DNA from: Hofstenia miamia
Taxonomy: Eukaryota > Xenacoelomorpha > Acoela
DNA: 64,000 nt
Assembly (NCBI GenBank): GCA_004352715.1
Contig: SCFE01000013.1
Span: 743,207-807,206, forward strand
Direction of reading: 5' to 3'
Shown here: piece after piece, positions 54,501 through 62,399 of the stretch
Layout: each line of letters starts with the position of its first letter
Numbering within the stretch: position 1 is the stretch's first letter
The notes under the pieces: model-generated
What the model saw: only the letters and a program-made list of their open reading frames with translations
Database searches by the model: none
What the model was told of the DNA's origin: nothing
Position numbers and translations under genes: made by a program

Positions 54501-56020
54501 TCTCCAACTTCGCCTACTCTTCCATCTGCTCCTATTTCATCTCCTGTGACTGTCCTCGCTGTCATAGAACCTGACTTGTTTTTATTCTTTTTATAGTGTT
54601 GTATGCCTTCAGCGGCTAAATAAAGTCATTCATTCATTCATTCATTCATTCATTCATTCATTGAGTTATAGAAAATCCCAAATGCACAAGTATTGAATTT
54701 AATAACTGCGTAGCTATAAACTAAACTATCAATCAAAATAAATTAAAAATTTACCATCCAGAGAAAATATGCCTTGGTTGTGCATTTTTCGGTAAATAGC
54801 ATTGACACATTCTCTGTAAGTACCATCACCTCCAACAATAGCTATTCCATCGTAAGAATCTAGTGAATCATGTCTAACAATTATTCCTTCAACGCTACAT
54901 GGTCCTTCTTTCTCTGTAATACGAACGTCACATTTAACACACGCTTTTCGCAAAATTGGTGACAAAGTTTCCTAAAATTCGTAAATTACAAAGCAGTCAC
55001 AAATTCCAATTTATTTTCTGAACTTGGTTTCACCAAAACAGGGATTTACTTGGAAGCTAAAAAATAATTTTCTCATTTCCCACGAATTAGTTTGCCACGT
55101 TAGCTTCAGTGATGATAGAGATGCAGCTATAATATAGCAAACGTGGTTATGAAAAATAATAATATACAGATGACTTATCAGTGTGAGTGTGGCGAAGTAA
55201 CAAATCTTGTTTTCAAAACAGAAGCGTTCGAATATTTAGGGAAACTATTTTAAAGTACAACACGTTGCCTTAATCAATTCATTTAAAAAGTAGTGATTTT
55301 ACGTGCTTATTGTTTTCTATTAGCCCATAGAGGCATAGAGCATGATTTAATATTTTGCATTGCGCTGTCGATGCTAAAAGTGTTAGTACACCACTAAATG
55401 AAACAAAATATTTGCTATTTACAATTGAAATAAGTTTACAGCAGCTGAAAACATATCGACAGAACTAATGTATATTCTATTTTCTTGTAGTATGTATTTG
55501 AAAGGTATACCTCATAACAGTTAACTGCCCCACCACGACCACTAGCGGGATTAAGAAGTACTAGAAGTCTACGTGGTCGACACAGCTGTGTGATTAAAAG
55601 GCTATTGATTATAGATGTAAAACGATCGCATTCAGCTTGAGAGAAAAAATTAATTTCCAGCACTATCTAAACATATATTGCTGAATATTAAAAGAATGAT
55701 AAATGTATACATTAAATAAATTTCATGAAAAAAGAAAATTCAATGCATGCATAAAACAGTTATACCTTCGAAAAATTTACATCACGATATTCATCAAGAA
55801 ATTGTACATAAGCTAAATAACAAATAGTCATCTCACAGTCAGAATCATCGTCGGCTTGAAAAACATCGCGTTCATCAAAGTCGCAGTCGTTCGAAATATA
55901 AAGAATGTCTGTACATTTAATCTGAAGTGGACGAGTAAGAAAGTTAACATATTCTGATGAAACATCAACGACATCGTCTTCATCATCAACAATTACTTCA
56001 GTGGGGCTCATTAGAGACAT
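29723..56020 (-). CDS. SPHK: Sphingosine-kinase-like lipid kinase, seven coding exons
   Basis: Coding exons (minus order): 56020-55766, 55666-55511, 54971-54755, 44801-44618, 44157-43938, 42457-42293, 29908-29723. All introns are GT-AG and the phases agree; the sum is 1383 nt, 460 aa plus stop. Family motifs in order: LLVLLNPASGRG (res. ~119-130, nucleotide loop), 'YDGIAIVGGDGTYRECVNAI' with catalytic-type Asp186, 'FAIIPCGSGNG' (222-232), YGITSDGIIVANEWKKLG (289-306), and a C-terminal INIDGD (426-431). These are C1-C5 of the DAGK-catalytic family. Length (human SPHK1 384, SPHK2 about 618) and the N-terminal PH-like acidic region fit sphingosine kinase, which phosphorylates sphingosine to S1P. 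GGDGT is also used by ceramide and other lipid kinases, so the substrate is inferred. Introns 3 and 6 (9.95 and 12.4 kb) are full of mobile elements. Confidence 0.85.
29957..30199. mobile_element. MITE with TTAA target, piggyBac-like ends
   Basis: 243 bp bounded by TTAA (29953-29956 and 30200-30203). The inverted ends are CCCTTTGGCTCCCA on the left and TGGCAGTCAAAGGG on the right, imperfect. TTAA target and CCC.. ends are typical of piggyBac-derived MITEs. No coding capacity. Confidence 0.75.
30200..30480. other. Intron 6 sequence
   Basis: Nothing recognised. Confidence 0.3.
30481..31477 (+). pseudogene. Decayed transposon ORF, copy A
   Basis: Homologous to 38780-39430 over some 550 bases ('tagatcattataaatgttctagtagtag', 'aaagatcctgttgaggaaaatt'). 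Translation with several stops and shifts gives YLHDEI, then 'SIRPANVLMFKNMPHFSCLC' followed by PQHEHF. LRP-x2-V-x7-PH-x2-C-x-C-x2-HEN is a motif I associate with a recurrent family of invertebrate transposon proteins, though I cannot name it. The longest open piece is 30986-31477. Confidence 0.5.
31953..33127 (-). mobile_element. Tc1-like element, 1175 bp, TA target
   Basis: Ends CAGCCGTGGCCAAAAGTTTA and TAAACTTTTGTCCACGGCTG (imperfect inverted, about 27 bp), flanked by TA on both sides. Encodes a degenerate minus-strand Tc1 transposase. It was inserted into or next to a LINE fragment that resumes at 33130. Confidence 0.85.
32100..32927 (-). pseudogene. Tc1 transposase, frameshifted
   Basis: From 32927 (MGKKCELTSEQRAQIQ) to 32580 the frame encodes the paired-like HTH domain ('SQRAIAVRLHVAQSTV', 'SCPRSGSPH'). 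Beyond 32580 other frames show the first catalytic motif, 'MFSDETTVSQF', and 'GAITAQGHA'-like sequence, with stops between. The C-terminal DDE part is unreadable, so it is inactive. Confidence 0.8.
33130..33500 (+). pseudogene. LINE RT fragment
   Basis: Contains 'LIVKFANDVTCCTLIDF' and 'MLSWCKDNLMILNFSKS', the active-site region and following motif of non-LTR RT, with FADD changed to FAND. Resembles 'VKFADDVSRC' in the 60-61 kb LINE. Dead fragment. Confidence 0.65.
33757..34021 (+). repeat. Left TIR with nine ~21-bp repeats
   Basis: The word TGTAATATAGAA, with variants, starts its AATAT core at 33773, 33794, 33815, 33835, 33856, 33878, 33898, 33919 and 33940, so spacing is 20-22 bp. These may be phased transposase-binding sites. 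Confidence 0.85.
34481..35716 (-). CDS. RING-H2 finger fused to DDE transposase, 411 aa
   Basis: N-terminal RING-H2: C7-x2-C10-x14-C25-x1-H27-x2-H30-x2-C33-x10-C44-x2-C47, a complete C3H2C3 zinc ligand set. Then come a helix-turn-helix region (about 65-175: 'EDWVSLAKTLCVKYKTAYSW', 'VTLKQIKSKLLQRFQISVC') and the catalytic domain. The catalytic residues are WIDESN (D212), CDNAPCHS (D297) and LNPVESIW (E330), with 32 residues between the second D and E (DD32E), plus the family's G-PYSPQLNP-E block. The C-terminal 80 residues are not recognised. The start is the only ATG before the RING and no stop interrupts the frame. Transposases of this superfamily cut and paste at TA. RING-H2 fingers are usually E3 ubiquitin ligases, so a ligase role here is inference. 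Confidence 0.9.
   Translation of the reverse strand: MKVTDECSICKHLMTRGDLKYSTNCMHLFHSNCIETSLQNDDRCPLCRHTITQNDLTDYIRRKNAVSFKEDRRRIVECSNKGEDWVSLAKTLCVKYKTAYSWIRSGEYETPGKGGKKPKILTEDILKIVMEWLEEDCEVTLKQIKSKLLQRFQISVCTSTLANALEAKSFTTKKTHHMPATMNTDVNKILRREYLLKLNQYIREDKYIIWIDESNVNLFCRRKIGRSRKGTRAVSTLPSSRGPNVHMLGAISTEGVVKISTKRGSYKKEDVADWLLEMTSELEEAGKRLENIIIVCDNAPCHSRIDENLRERGVTVLRLGPYSPQLNPVESIWSIIKSYIKRNLRIPTTTGNGIIEQRLKHLEEIMKEAILSVQDVHCVRAYHYLPLSRHEPGESGCGHLTFYEGLTEEFY
35805..36069 (-). repeat. Right TIR with the mirrored repeat array
   Basis: Inverted copy of 33757-34021, keeping the same iterated TATATTACA words at the same spacing. Confidence 0.85.
36072..36774. other. Intron 6 sequence
   Basis: AT-rich, no supported feature. 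The 3' end of the 36775 ORF's transcript should lie here. Confidence 0.35.
36775..37953 (-). CDS. Secreted repeat glycoprotein, unknown, 392 aa
   Basis: Intact single-exon ORF nested in kinase intron 6, same strand. It starts MQFNTKYSLAFLFSC with a signal peptide to about residue 20 (LAFLFSCSISIALK). There are about ten N-glycosylation sequons (NCT, NIT, NGS, NNS, NNT, NET, NST) and several Cys. Repeated 'N-N-x-F/L' turns (RNNLF, LNNTFTLN, ANNTLTSN, TNNEF, ITNSEF) at roughly 20-30 residue spacing resemble right-handed parallel beta-helix proteins. There is no transmembrane segment, so secretion is likely. No close family is recognised. Being intronless inside a transposon-filled intron, it may be a retrocopy or have been carried by an element. 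Confidence 0.7.
   Translation of the reverse strand: MQFNTKYSLAFLFSCSISIALKLENCTIEKKKNLGACMINRDVVCNITEDYVKVHGLNENAILGKNDELPKFEDAKHLILENITVNGDFPKITYRNITLRYIQGVNLKKEFVSYYSNVKEFEMLILDSHFNGSTYVYSENDREHAFFVKARNIKITAYRSSYQNFNNCRSIFHLDKQHSIELIFRNNLFKDNVLKGSVIDIFSYGGFLYRKDLITFEGNVVKNNSALPNVNLIDLQIDFGTLDILNNTFTLNAAMSIWHVLNENKLNLEISVANNTLTSNKGDYGMQLYGKTVRIANETYTNNEFLNYYSLSDNAMITNSEFQMFNVYNSTECPFMSTSDLANSRFNNVKLLFKEKKTQTFVHMLCIGNFKVSGMTLKVKEKEIKCPLCDFV
37954..38767. other. Intron 6; upstream of the secreted-protein ORF
   Basis: No ORF or repeat recognised. The promoter of the 36775-37953 ORF would lie in the lower part. Confidence 0.35.
38768..39440 (+). pseudogene. Decayed transposon ORF, copy B
   Basis: Second copy of 30840-31477, with many small indels ('aaatttgggtagta', 'aaagatcctgttgaggaaaatt', 'agcctaagaccagcaaatgt'). 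Open only to 38974. Same 'RPANVL' signature region. Inactive. Confidence 0.5.
39431..39535. repeat. (AT)n microsatellite spanning a 56-N gap
   Basis: Pure (AT)n on both sides of N 39456-39511, probably a collapse or sequencing stall. Confidence 0.95.
39740..40740 (+). pseudogene. P-element/THAP-like transposase remnant
   Basis: Frames broken by stops give LAIDEIYVK, then LRDKTLYELAVDNS, then 'LMAKTVLCFMLKFLRDSFDP'. The Asp-Glu plus '.A.....MV/L..L' order recalls the catalytic region of P-element/THAP9-type transposases. The part at 39950-40100 shares a word with 41455-41530 ('aaaac.gaaccgaac..gaga..aaaa', 'agttttcggt'), which in that copy follows a THAP-like domain. Degenerate and tentative. 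Confidence 0.4.
41219..41600 (+). pseudogene. THAP-like zinc-finger remnant
   Basis: 'YCSNYHCRNHKK' and CGFRFP are followed in other frames by WAEHFDES. This fits the C2CH THAP pattern (C..C ... FP ... W ... HF). Frames change at least once. It is probably the N-terminal DNA-binding part of a second copy of the element at 39740. Confidence 0.45.
41601..42292. other. Intron 6, exon-6-proximal part
   Basis: A minus-strand open stretch (42290-42042) has no family match and is not phase-required by the kinase. Otherwise nothing. Confidence 0.3.
42293..42457 (-). CDS. SPHK: Lipid kinase, coding exon 6
   Basis: 55 codons, acceptor TTTTTGCTTTAG, donor AAG|GTATGT, phase 0 both sides. DIMLLVNGISTYDDF aligns with the 'FVLVLALLHSHLG' region of SPHK. 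The rest is less conserved. Confidence 0.75.
42458..43937. other. Kinase intron 5 (1480 bp)
   Basis: AT-rich, no mobile element recognised. Confidence 0.6.
43938..44157 (-). CDS. SPHK: Lipid kinase, coding exon 5
   Basis: Acceptor AAAAATTTAG, donor AAG|GTATAT, phase 2 in and 0 out. Encodes C4, 'YGITSDGIIVANEWKKLG' then AKYVIG. In a gap-free hand alignment with human SPHK1 (WGFIADVDLESEKYRRLG), the first Asp is kept and the second, which contacts sphingosine, is Ile. Confidence 0.85.
44618..44801 (-). CDS. SPHK: Lipid kinase, coding exon 4
   Basis: Acceptor TTTTATTTAG, donor CA|GTAAGT. Encodes 'FAIIPCGSGNGVAHYLTR', the C3 substrate/nucleotide motif, followed by LILGKTVPLPVITVRNAG, matching the strand before C4. 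Confidence 0.88.
44802..45339. other. Kinase intron 3, exon-4-proximal part
   Basis: AT-rich, nothing recognised. Confidence 0.4.
45340..46340 (+). pseudogene. Retroelement-associated C-terminal domain remnant
   Basis: Frames broken by stops show 'HAVSVPKTSDWLSAVPS' with 'LRLEQAEVQALVKLE', then VLVPTWSLG and 'MSATFDITVVNLL'. This resembles the region after RT in a class of invertebrate retroelement proteins (pattern 'SGDWL.A.P....GL.L.....' and 'DV..P....G....DITV'). No intact frame over 95 codons. Confidence 0.4.
46567..46860 (-). pseudogene. hAT-like transposase remnant
   Basis: A minus-strand frame reads 'AVQTIFTEIVPNSIFTHCSA' and QSLNWMFMDA. The VQ...P.....HC.AH.LNL...DA pattern is that of hAT-type transposases. 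The preceding catalytic Asp region and everything after 'KTVGIS'-like sequence are lost. Confidence 0.45.
47512..47677 (-). other. Candidate cryptic or alternative exon
   Basis: 166 bp open on the minus strand in one frame (PSDPHFLINKIMIPELV ... NDSTGRHFSLSYPKKC). It is preceded by a strong AATCTTATTTTTAG acceptor and followed by CACAG|GTAGTA. Its phases (0 in, 1 out) equal those of kinase exon 3, so it could only replace that exon, not be added. No family is recognised. It may be a chance exon or a remnant of another gene. Confidence 0.35.
47678..49237. other. Kinase intron 3, nothing recognised
   Basis: AT-rich with stops in all frames. Confidence 0.35.
49271..50691 (+). pseudogene. piggyBac transposase, one frameshift
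   Basis: Start at MASRFTAEDAAHII (49271), then an acidic Asp/Ser-rich N-terminus typical of the family. The DDE_Tnp_1_7 core has 'FIVIDEQLVSS' (D239), GRNITGDRYFSS (D323) and, after a frameshift between about 50335 and 50365, ITDYNTTKAGVDSVDQM with the third catalytic Asp. All three Asp are kept. The C-terminal Cys-rich zinc domain is absent: the frame stops at 50691 after 'RRWTVVHFQNWLDVAG'. No TTAA-flanked TIR pair was found around it. Inserted in kinase intron 3 in opposite orientation to the gene. Confidence 0.85.
50815..51072 (-). pseudogene. LINE RT remnant
   Basis: One 85-codon frame with 'IGLIPFALYVNDISNSVENT' corresponds to the GxLGPLLF.LYINDI motif of non-LTR RT, with the glycine-rich part corrupted. 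Short and dead. Confidence 0.5.
51073..52462. other. Kinase intron 3, nothing recognised
   Basis: No supported ORF or repeat. Confidence 0.35.
52463..54661 (+). mobile_element. 5'-truncated non-LTR retrotransposon, (CATT)n tail
   Basis: RT-encoding element with a 3' end 'cggctaaataaagtcattcattcatt', i.e. AATAAA followed by about eight CATT units (to 54661). This is the type of tail found in several LINE clades. The endonuclease and ORF1 are missing. The same family occupies 61625-64000. Coding strand is conspicuously C/T-rich. Confidence 0.8.
52469..54570 (+). pseudogene. LINE reverse transcriptase, broken
   Basis: In three shifting frames: 'SGSLQDFYSFLRSLHSKP', then 'MLKSCKLSGRCYPDGVP', 'SYRPIAILSRLSIIFERLV', SSQHGNLPGRSTL, 'GWIIFLDISKAFDQLPHSIL', SSGAPQGSVFAVLFFL, and finally LYVVDT where LYADDT is expected. 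A 358-bp exact tandem duplication (53166-53523, 53524-53881) repeats the core and shifts the frame. A C-terminal domain with 'HTHLGVQL' and 'LFNSIPRAILLYASTCWWPS' follows. The loss of YADD and the duplications make it inactive. Confidence 0.85.
54755..54971 (-). CDS. SPHK: Lipid kinase, coding exon 3 (GGDG catalytic exon)
   Basis: 72 codons plus one base, acceptor GAATTTTAG, donor GATG|GTAAAT. It contains YDGIAIVGGDGT with the Asp that acts as base in this family. It ends in phase 1, and the next exon supplies AT to complete an Asp codon. Confidence 0.85.
54972..55510. other. Kinase intron 2 (539 bp)
   Basis: No mobile element recognised. Confidence 0.7.
55511..55666 (-). CDS. SPHK: Lipid kinase, coding exon 2
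   Basis: 52 codons after an ATATGTTTAG acceptor, ending GAG|GTATAC. It carries the end of the PH-like region and the glycine-rich C1 loop LLNPASGRGG. Introns before and after are 99 and 539 bp, phase 0. Confidence 0.85.
55766..56020 (-). CDS. SPHK: Lipid kinase, first coding exon
   Basis: ATG at 56020, 85 codons, ending AAG|GTATAA (phase 0). It encodes an acidic start ('VIVDDEDDVVDV') and the first part of a PH-like region ('DILYISNDCDFDERDVF', 'CYLAYVQFLDEYRD'). A TTTGTTTTTAG acceptor ends 7 bases upstream of the ATG, so a 5' UTR intron is likely and the promoter lies beyond 56034. Confidence 0.8.
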
Positions 56021-56034
56021 TTTGTAACTAAAAA

Positions 56035-58737
56035 CAAATAATAAAATAAAATTTAAATACTATAGTAGGAAAAGTGAATAAGCAAAGTAAATTGTGTGCG
56101 AATACCTGGCTCACCATACAAACATTTGTTTTGGTAAATATAATTAAAATGTGGTCAGGAATGAAAAAATTGAAATTGTTCTGATGGAAATTCATTAGCA
56201 AGAACTGTGAAAAAACTAGAAGGCTCAGTAAAGTCTACTGAAGAGAGCTTCTGACCACATACAAAACCGTCTCGAAAACTTGATTACCTGCAACAGCATA
56301 AGAGTACCCCACTGTCAGTAGCGAATATATTAATAGAGCAGAGAAACCGCTAACCAAATTTTCCGACCGGCAATAAAAAATAGTGAGAAGATTAGTGTGT
56401 TTTCAAAATTTATATACATCTATTTCATTTAAATCTATTGTGAGAAGTTTATATGGAAAAATATAGGGTTTTTTCACAATAACTGACAATCGGGTTCTTA
56501 GTCTTTCCTTTGAACAATTTGTTCTCTGAAATGAGTTAATTTTCAGTATTTTAGCCTTATGAATAGATTGCCAACATACCACACAGTTAGGAAAATCAGT
56601 TTCTTTGGAATCTAACAGTTACAAAGCCACTGAAATCAGCTCTGATTGAAAGTCTATTTTCAATGATAATCGTCTAATGAAAATGGTTGAATTTAAGTCA
56701 AAATATGAATGGTGATTTTACATAAATTTCCTTTATATATAGGTTTAATTTTGGCGTTTTTCTGATGTTTTAATTTCTTAAGTTAAAAGGTGAAAATTGG
56801 GAGCATTTTATAAAATAAATCTGTATTTTTACGTATTTTTAATAACACACAAATCGATTTAAAAAAAATATTTCTGAAGAGTATAATTCCACAACTTAAA
56901 AATCCCACAAGATCCTTTTGTTTAATAATATATTAAAGATTATTGATGAAAACTTTCCCCTCCACATTTTTGAGAAAATAAATATTAAATTAAATATCCG
57001 AGAAAAAATGTCTGTACTGACAAACTGTGTGCTTGCATAATTATTTCTAACATTGCAATATCGTTTTCCACTAACGGCATTCAATTTACATCATAAATAA
57101 ATTTTAATTACTGATGTATTATCAGATCATCTTATTTTTTTAGAAATTATTTTATTTGAAGTTATGAAGCGTGTAGAAGTTATTGATAAAAGGAAGTTGG
57201 TTTTAGAAATAAGAACCTTCATTTTTTCATAAAATCGCAAAATATGATAAGGCTGATGTTACAAAATCAGGACATTTGTAGTAGTTCTGCGAAAAGGGTA
57301 CAAGAAACATGCAAGAATATTTAATAGGTTTATTAAAAAGGAATCCGTATGGCTAAATTGTGATTTATTTATTCATAGTGAGATGTTAATGTAAATTGTG
57401 CGCTTTGAAGGTCTTTGAAAATCTGGGAGGAATAATCGAATAGAAGTAAATGAAGGAAGATTGAGCATTTGAAAGCCAGAAACAGCATAGAAGCTCATGC
57501 TTCTGCAAATATAAGTAGAGCTAAGAGAAGCCCTGGAACAGAAGATTTGGGAGTAGTGCTGAATAAATACTTAATTGATATCAATAAGCCAAGGAATATA
57601 TTGAACAAGCTAAACTTGATCCCGTTATGATGTTACTAGAAGAAACATTAGCATCGCAAAATCATTGAATTTAAACGATGATCAGTTACAACTAATCAGA
57701 AATGCTTCAATTAGACAAGATTCTAGCATTTTTCCACCTTCCATAGCATCGGAACTGCAAAGAGTAGCTTACCATTTACAATGTGTGATAGTTTTAAGCG
57801 GTCACTAAATAATAATGATATCTAAAATATGAAAACACCACTGGAAAGAGAGTTGTCTGCTCTTTCATTGTCATCCTTAATTCACGATTTCACATGATGA
57901 ATTTTGATTTTGCACACAATGCGCTTGCGCGGGACTTGGGTAGTTAATTTACAGAAAATAAAATATTTGAGACTAGTGGTTGCTGCCGTTTTATTACTTG
58001 AACATTTAGTGCAAGAAGAATCGGATTTTCATTCATGTACTTCAAACTAAGGAATAATTTTTATCACAAGTTTTCACCATAACAGGGAAATACACTTACC
58101 AATAGAAGAGTCCAAATCCCAGGATTTACAAATTCTATAATGAATTTGTAGAAAATTGCTTGAGAATGTGGTCAAAACTGTTTGTAACTATACGCAGTTT
58201 AAGGTTAATTGCAGTTGTATTGAAATTGATATTTATATCTATGAAATTCTAAATATTTATATACAAATTTAAAAATAATATTAATTAGAATAATTTTTTG
58301 TTATCCTCAAATATGGTAATAACGTTAGTATTGAAATACAGTGTATTCAAAAATGGGAAATACAATTCCTCCCTCTATGGTCATCAGAATTAAACAGGCT
58401 TAAATTAGGTCAACTTTGAAGCTGAAGCAGGTCAGGTCTGAACTGCAGGTGAACTCATCACTAGTAAAAACCTGATTTTTCGCCTTTTGAAGTCAAATCG
58501 GTAAAGGAAAAGTTACAGAAACACTTGAATGTTGATGGAAAAATTGAAGATGAATGTAATATGAAAATAGTTGTTGTCCCCGTTGATAGTGTTTGGTGCA
58601 AGAGTGAAAGAGCATGAGCAGAAGATATACATTAGCACTCATCTGAAGTAGAAAAACTATAGAAATCGCCTGCTTTGCGAAGATTTAGATAAAATATCAA
58701 TTTCAAATTATGCCGAATTTGTAGAATAGCGACATGC
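56035..58737. other. Upstream flank of the kinase gene
   Basis: Contains the probable 5' UTR intron and promoter, not localised. The 57500-57790 part has broken frames that look like decayed coding sequence ('NLNDDQLQLIRNASIRQDSS'), unassigned. Confidence 0.35.
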
Positions 58738-59040
58738 GGACACAATAAACACTAATATTGGGTAAAAATAAAGAGTTTAATAAAATAAATTAAGTACAAC
58801 GTGTAAAAGATAAACAATGTAGACTGATAACTTAGCATAATTGAACAATTCGTTATAACACGCGGTATATATTTAAGTACCGCGGGACGAAGATATAGAA
58901 TTGGGTGTATCCGGACAAAATAAATCCTAAAACGGTAAAAACGATTAGAAATGCAATAACATATGTAAAAAACTTTTAAAAATGATAGATATAGATTGAT
59001 GACTATGCATAATTAACCAGTTAACCAACATTTAAGGGCA
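58738..59040. repeat. Two-copy tandem repeat, ~175-bp unit
   Basis: Units begin 'cggacacaataaacac' (58738) and 'cggacaaaataaatcc' (58914). They share 'ggtaaaaa', 'gatagatatagattgatgact'-like and 'gcataattaa.ca' blocks and end in 'atttaag'. Confidence 0.6.
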
Positions 59041-60028
59041 CAGCATAGAAATCTTGAAATTCATAAAAATCCATTATTAAACAAATTAGAAGATATAAAA
59101 GTATATTTATGCATTTTTAGTTTAAATCAAGTCCTTAACTTAGGTGAAATTTCCAAATACATTGTGGTAAAAATATAAATACATTAATTGCGATTATTTA
59201 ATGTGTTTTACTTGCATCATTATAACAACTCATATATGCGCTTTGTTGAGTACATAATTTATTGAAGAAGCTTTTGTGTATAAATACTGAGAATATTTGA
59301 CTAAATTTTTATGAAAAATTACATCGTTTTTTTGTTAAAAAACTGAAAATATTTAATTCTATACATTATATTTAACACTTTGAGTAAGCTTATTTGAGTT
59401 TTCAGTAATAATTGCATATCGACAGGCCCATGGTAATTGCTCCCAGTCGATACTGAACATCCGCACTATACAATATATATTTATAACAATATTAGCGGAA
59501 TGTAAGAAATTTATGCAACGCGCCAAGTTGGAAATAAATACAAATCGTGAGAACAAATTCGCTGAAAATGCAAAACGGTTGTAAAGTATAAAATTAAAAG
59601 TTCCAATTTATTTAAGCAAATGGAAAATTTATTATAAGTTCATATGACAAGAGTCTAATAAAAACAACAAAAATATAACTAAAAGCACTGTGATTACCGT
59701 AAAGTAATAAATTACACAAAAGGCAGTGGTGTTTCAACTGCTGACAATGAAAATCTCATTAGCCTCCTTTGCAATCATAAAAGTTCCAATTTATTGAAAA
59801 ACCTCAAACAAGGACTTGATTTATACTAAAAATTTATAGATTTACATGAATATTCTTTTATATTTTGTAATTTGTTTAATAATAGGTCACTATTTTCTTG
59901 CTATTGTCCTTAAATATATTGCACGCGCTACGAATTTGGATAATTACAACAAACAAAGAAACAAACAATGAATTTATAAGAAATCAGAAATACATCTGCC
60001 TAACCTGAGATAGAGAAATAAAAGAGAT
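59041..60028. other. Intergenic, nothing recognised
   Basis: AT-rich, no supported feature. Confidence 0.35.
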
Positions 60029-61519
60029 CTAAAAGTTCCGGAGAAGTGTGTCGGGGAAAATTCTCAGGAACTTCTTAGATACGTTGAAATCAATTGCTGG
60101 ATATCTGTTCCGCAAGCGGGATTCAGCATAGCCTTGTCTGTGTGGTATGAGATCGTAAAGAGAATGCCGCTTGTTTCCAGATATTGAGTTGTAGAGCTTC
60201 CGATCTGAAAGGCGTACTACGTTCTGAACATCCTGATAATCACTAATAATGCCAATTTTAACGAATTTTTGCTGGATTTTATCGAGAGCAGCGACATTCG
60301 ACGTTCCTCTCCAAACTGAAATACAATACGTCATTTGCGTCAGGAATAAACCCTTATACAGTTTTTGTGCATCTAAATTAGATATTGATAGATGTCGTAG
60401 TTTTTTGATAAGATAGAAAGCTCTGGTCCGTTTTTTTGAAAGCATTTGAACATGATCTTTAAAGGATAAATTAGAGTCTAGTGTAGTCCCTAGCAAAGAC
60501 ATCTTCTCGACTCTTTCTATATTTTCAATTGGTTCGATAGGAAATCCTCCAATGCCATGAACTGAAATGAAGAGTTCCTTAGATTTCCCCTCATTCAGAA
60601 AAAAATTATTGGATTTGCACCAACTAATGATTTCGCATAATGCCTCCTTGGATTCATCACATCCTTACTTACTGGCCAAACAGCGAGAAACATCATCAGC
60701 AAATTTAACTAGAATTCCAGTTTGACATGAAATCTGCAGCTCGTCATAAACTATATTGAAAAGAATGGGCCCGAGTATTGTGCCCTGGGGAACACCAAGT
60801 GTAATTGAGGCAAAAGAAGATTGTTCACCATTAACATTGACATACTGATTCCGACCCATGAGAAAGCTCTTTATCAAGTGCACAACATTTAAAGGAATTC
60901 CTGGAAAAGCAAGAAACTTTCTTAGAATGAGATAGTGAGGGACTCGACCGAATGCCTTGCACACGTCTCGAGCAAAGATTCCGACATAATGATTCCTTTC
61001 TTTCTGAGAAGTTTTACAGAATTCAAGGATACGGAGTAGGTGGTCGATGATGACTTCCTGAACCCGAATTGATTTTTCTTCAAATTTCTGTTGTACGTCT
61101 CTGAGATGAACATGTAATAAACAAGTCTATCAAACTGACGAGATAGAATAGGAGTTACCGATACGGGTCGAAGTTGGTCAAGAGACTCAATGAAAGTATT
61201 CTTAGGGCTTGGTGAGCCTTTGACGTCTTGAACGCTGCAGGAAAAATACCAAATTTGAGACCTTGATTGTATACATGAAGAAGCGGCTCTGCAATGTTAT
61301 GTGCATTTTGCAAAAACAACCAATAAGGAAAGTCTTGAGGACCACTGGAGGTACGTTTAATTCTCTTAAGCGAAGAATAAACTTGATGCAACGTAAACTG
61401 AGGACAATTTCGATTAGATAATGGAAGATTGGTCTCGGAATAATTTTCATCATTTGAAATTCTAGCAAAGTGTTTGTTAATTTGCTCGGGGTCAAAAAGG
61501 AACTTTTGCTATTGAACAA
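60029..61519 (-). pseudogene. Non-LTR retrotransposon RT, decayed
   Basis: Minus-strand order: 'VYSSLKRIKRTSSGPQDFPY' (61391-61155), 'NQFGFRKSSSTTYS' (about 61075), CKAFGRVPHYLILRKFLA, ITLGVPQGTILGPILFNI, 'LVKFADDVSRCLAS', then 'LLGTTLDSNLSFKDHVQML' and a C-terminal domain ending 'FPDTLLRNF'. The FADD active site is kept. A TAA at 60665-60667 lies in frame, with the frame continuing, and shifts occur near 61000 and 61200. No endonuclease was found. Organisation is CR1/Jockey-like. Confidence 0.85.
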
Positions 61520-61639
61520 TTCCTACCAGATAGATAATTCATGTACTTCCACCAACTTCTCGACGATTTGTTTTGCTCTTTGAAACAATATTAGACAGCT
61601 ATTTGTCTGTTTATTATACAGTTTAATTAGATTTCAGTT

Positions 61640-62313
61640 ATGCCTCCAATTTCGCTGTCCGACCTCAAAAATTTGAGTGATGCCCAGTTTACCTCGGCTG
61701 TTGGAGGTCTGAAGAAAGACGCCATCATTTCGTTGTTGCGCCAAACTGTCACTTCTCTCTCGTCCTCGACTCCGTCCTCCAATGATGGCCCTGGTGTCAT
61801 ATCATCCTTGTCTGAATCCCTCACAAAGCTTCCCTCTGATGTTTCCTCACTACAATGTTCTCCTACAGTGCTGCTGCCCCACGTTCTGTCTCATCTCTCC
61901 CCAATCATCTTGCTCCAAGTTTCACACCCGCGCTTGCTCCTCCTACTCTACCGCATTCTCCTAAGCATTATTTCCCTTCATCTACAAACCATAATCGTCC
62001 TCATCCAGTTTTTGGTTTTAGTGCTTCCTGCCGTCTCCCTGTTGTTCCAATTAGTTCACTTCCACCACCTCCCCGCAAAGCTCATATCTATATTAGCCGC
62101 TTTGCTGTCTCTGTGTCCACCTCAGATGTTACTGACCACCTCCGTTCCTCCTCTCTACAATTTGATAATGTCCTTTCCATTCTTCCACGTCCTTACTCTC
62201 CATTTGTATCCTTTCATGTTGTCTGCGATCAAGAATCTTATCTTGCACTCATGAATCCTGATATGTGGTCGGAAGACGTCTTGATTCATTATTACCGCGT
62301 CTCTGACAACTAG
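61640..62313 (+). pseudogene. LINE ORF1, frameshifted
   Basis: Starts MPPISLSDLKNLSDAQF and is Ser/Pro-rich. After a shift near 61850 it continues in another frame with 'KAHIYISRFAVSVSTSDV' and 'SFHVVCDQESYLALMNPDMW'. This matches the ORF1 RRM-like domain pattern of CR1/Jockey-type LINEs (I.VSRL....T..D......., L..P..WP). This nucleic-acid-binding protein would act as RNA chaperone. Confidence 0.65.
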
Positions 62314-62399
62314 CGCAAATCTTTTGGCCTTCATCCCTGCTGCCAAAATGCACCTCGCCGTGACTGACTATCTCACTCTGATCTTCCTCCTCCCAATGC

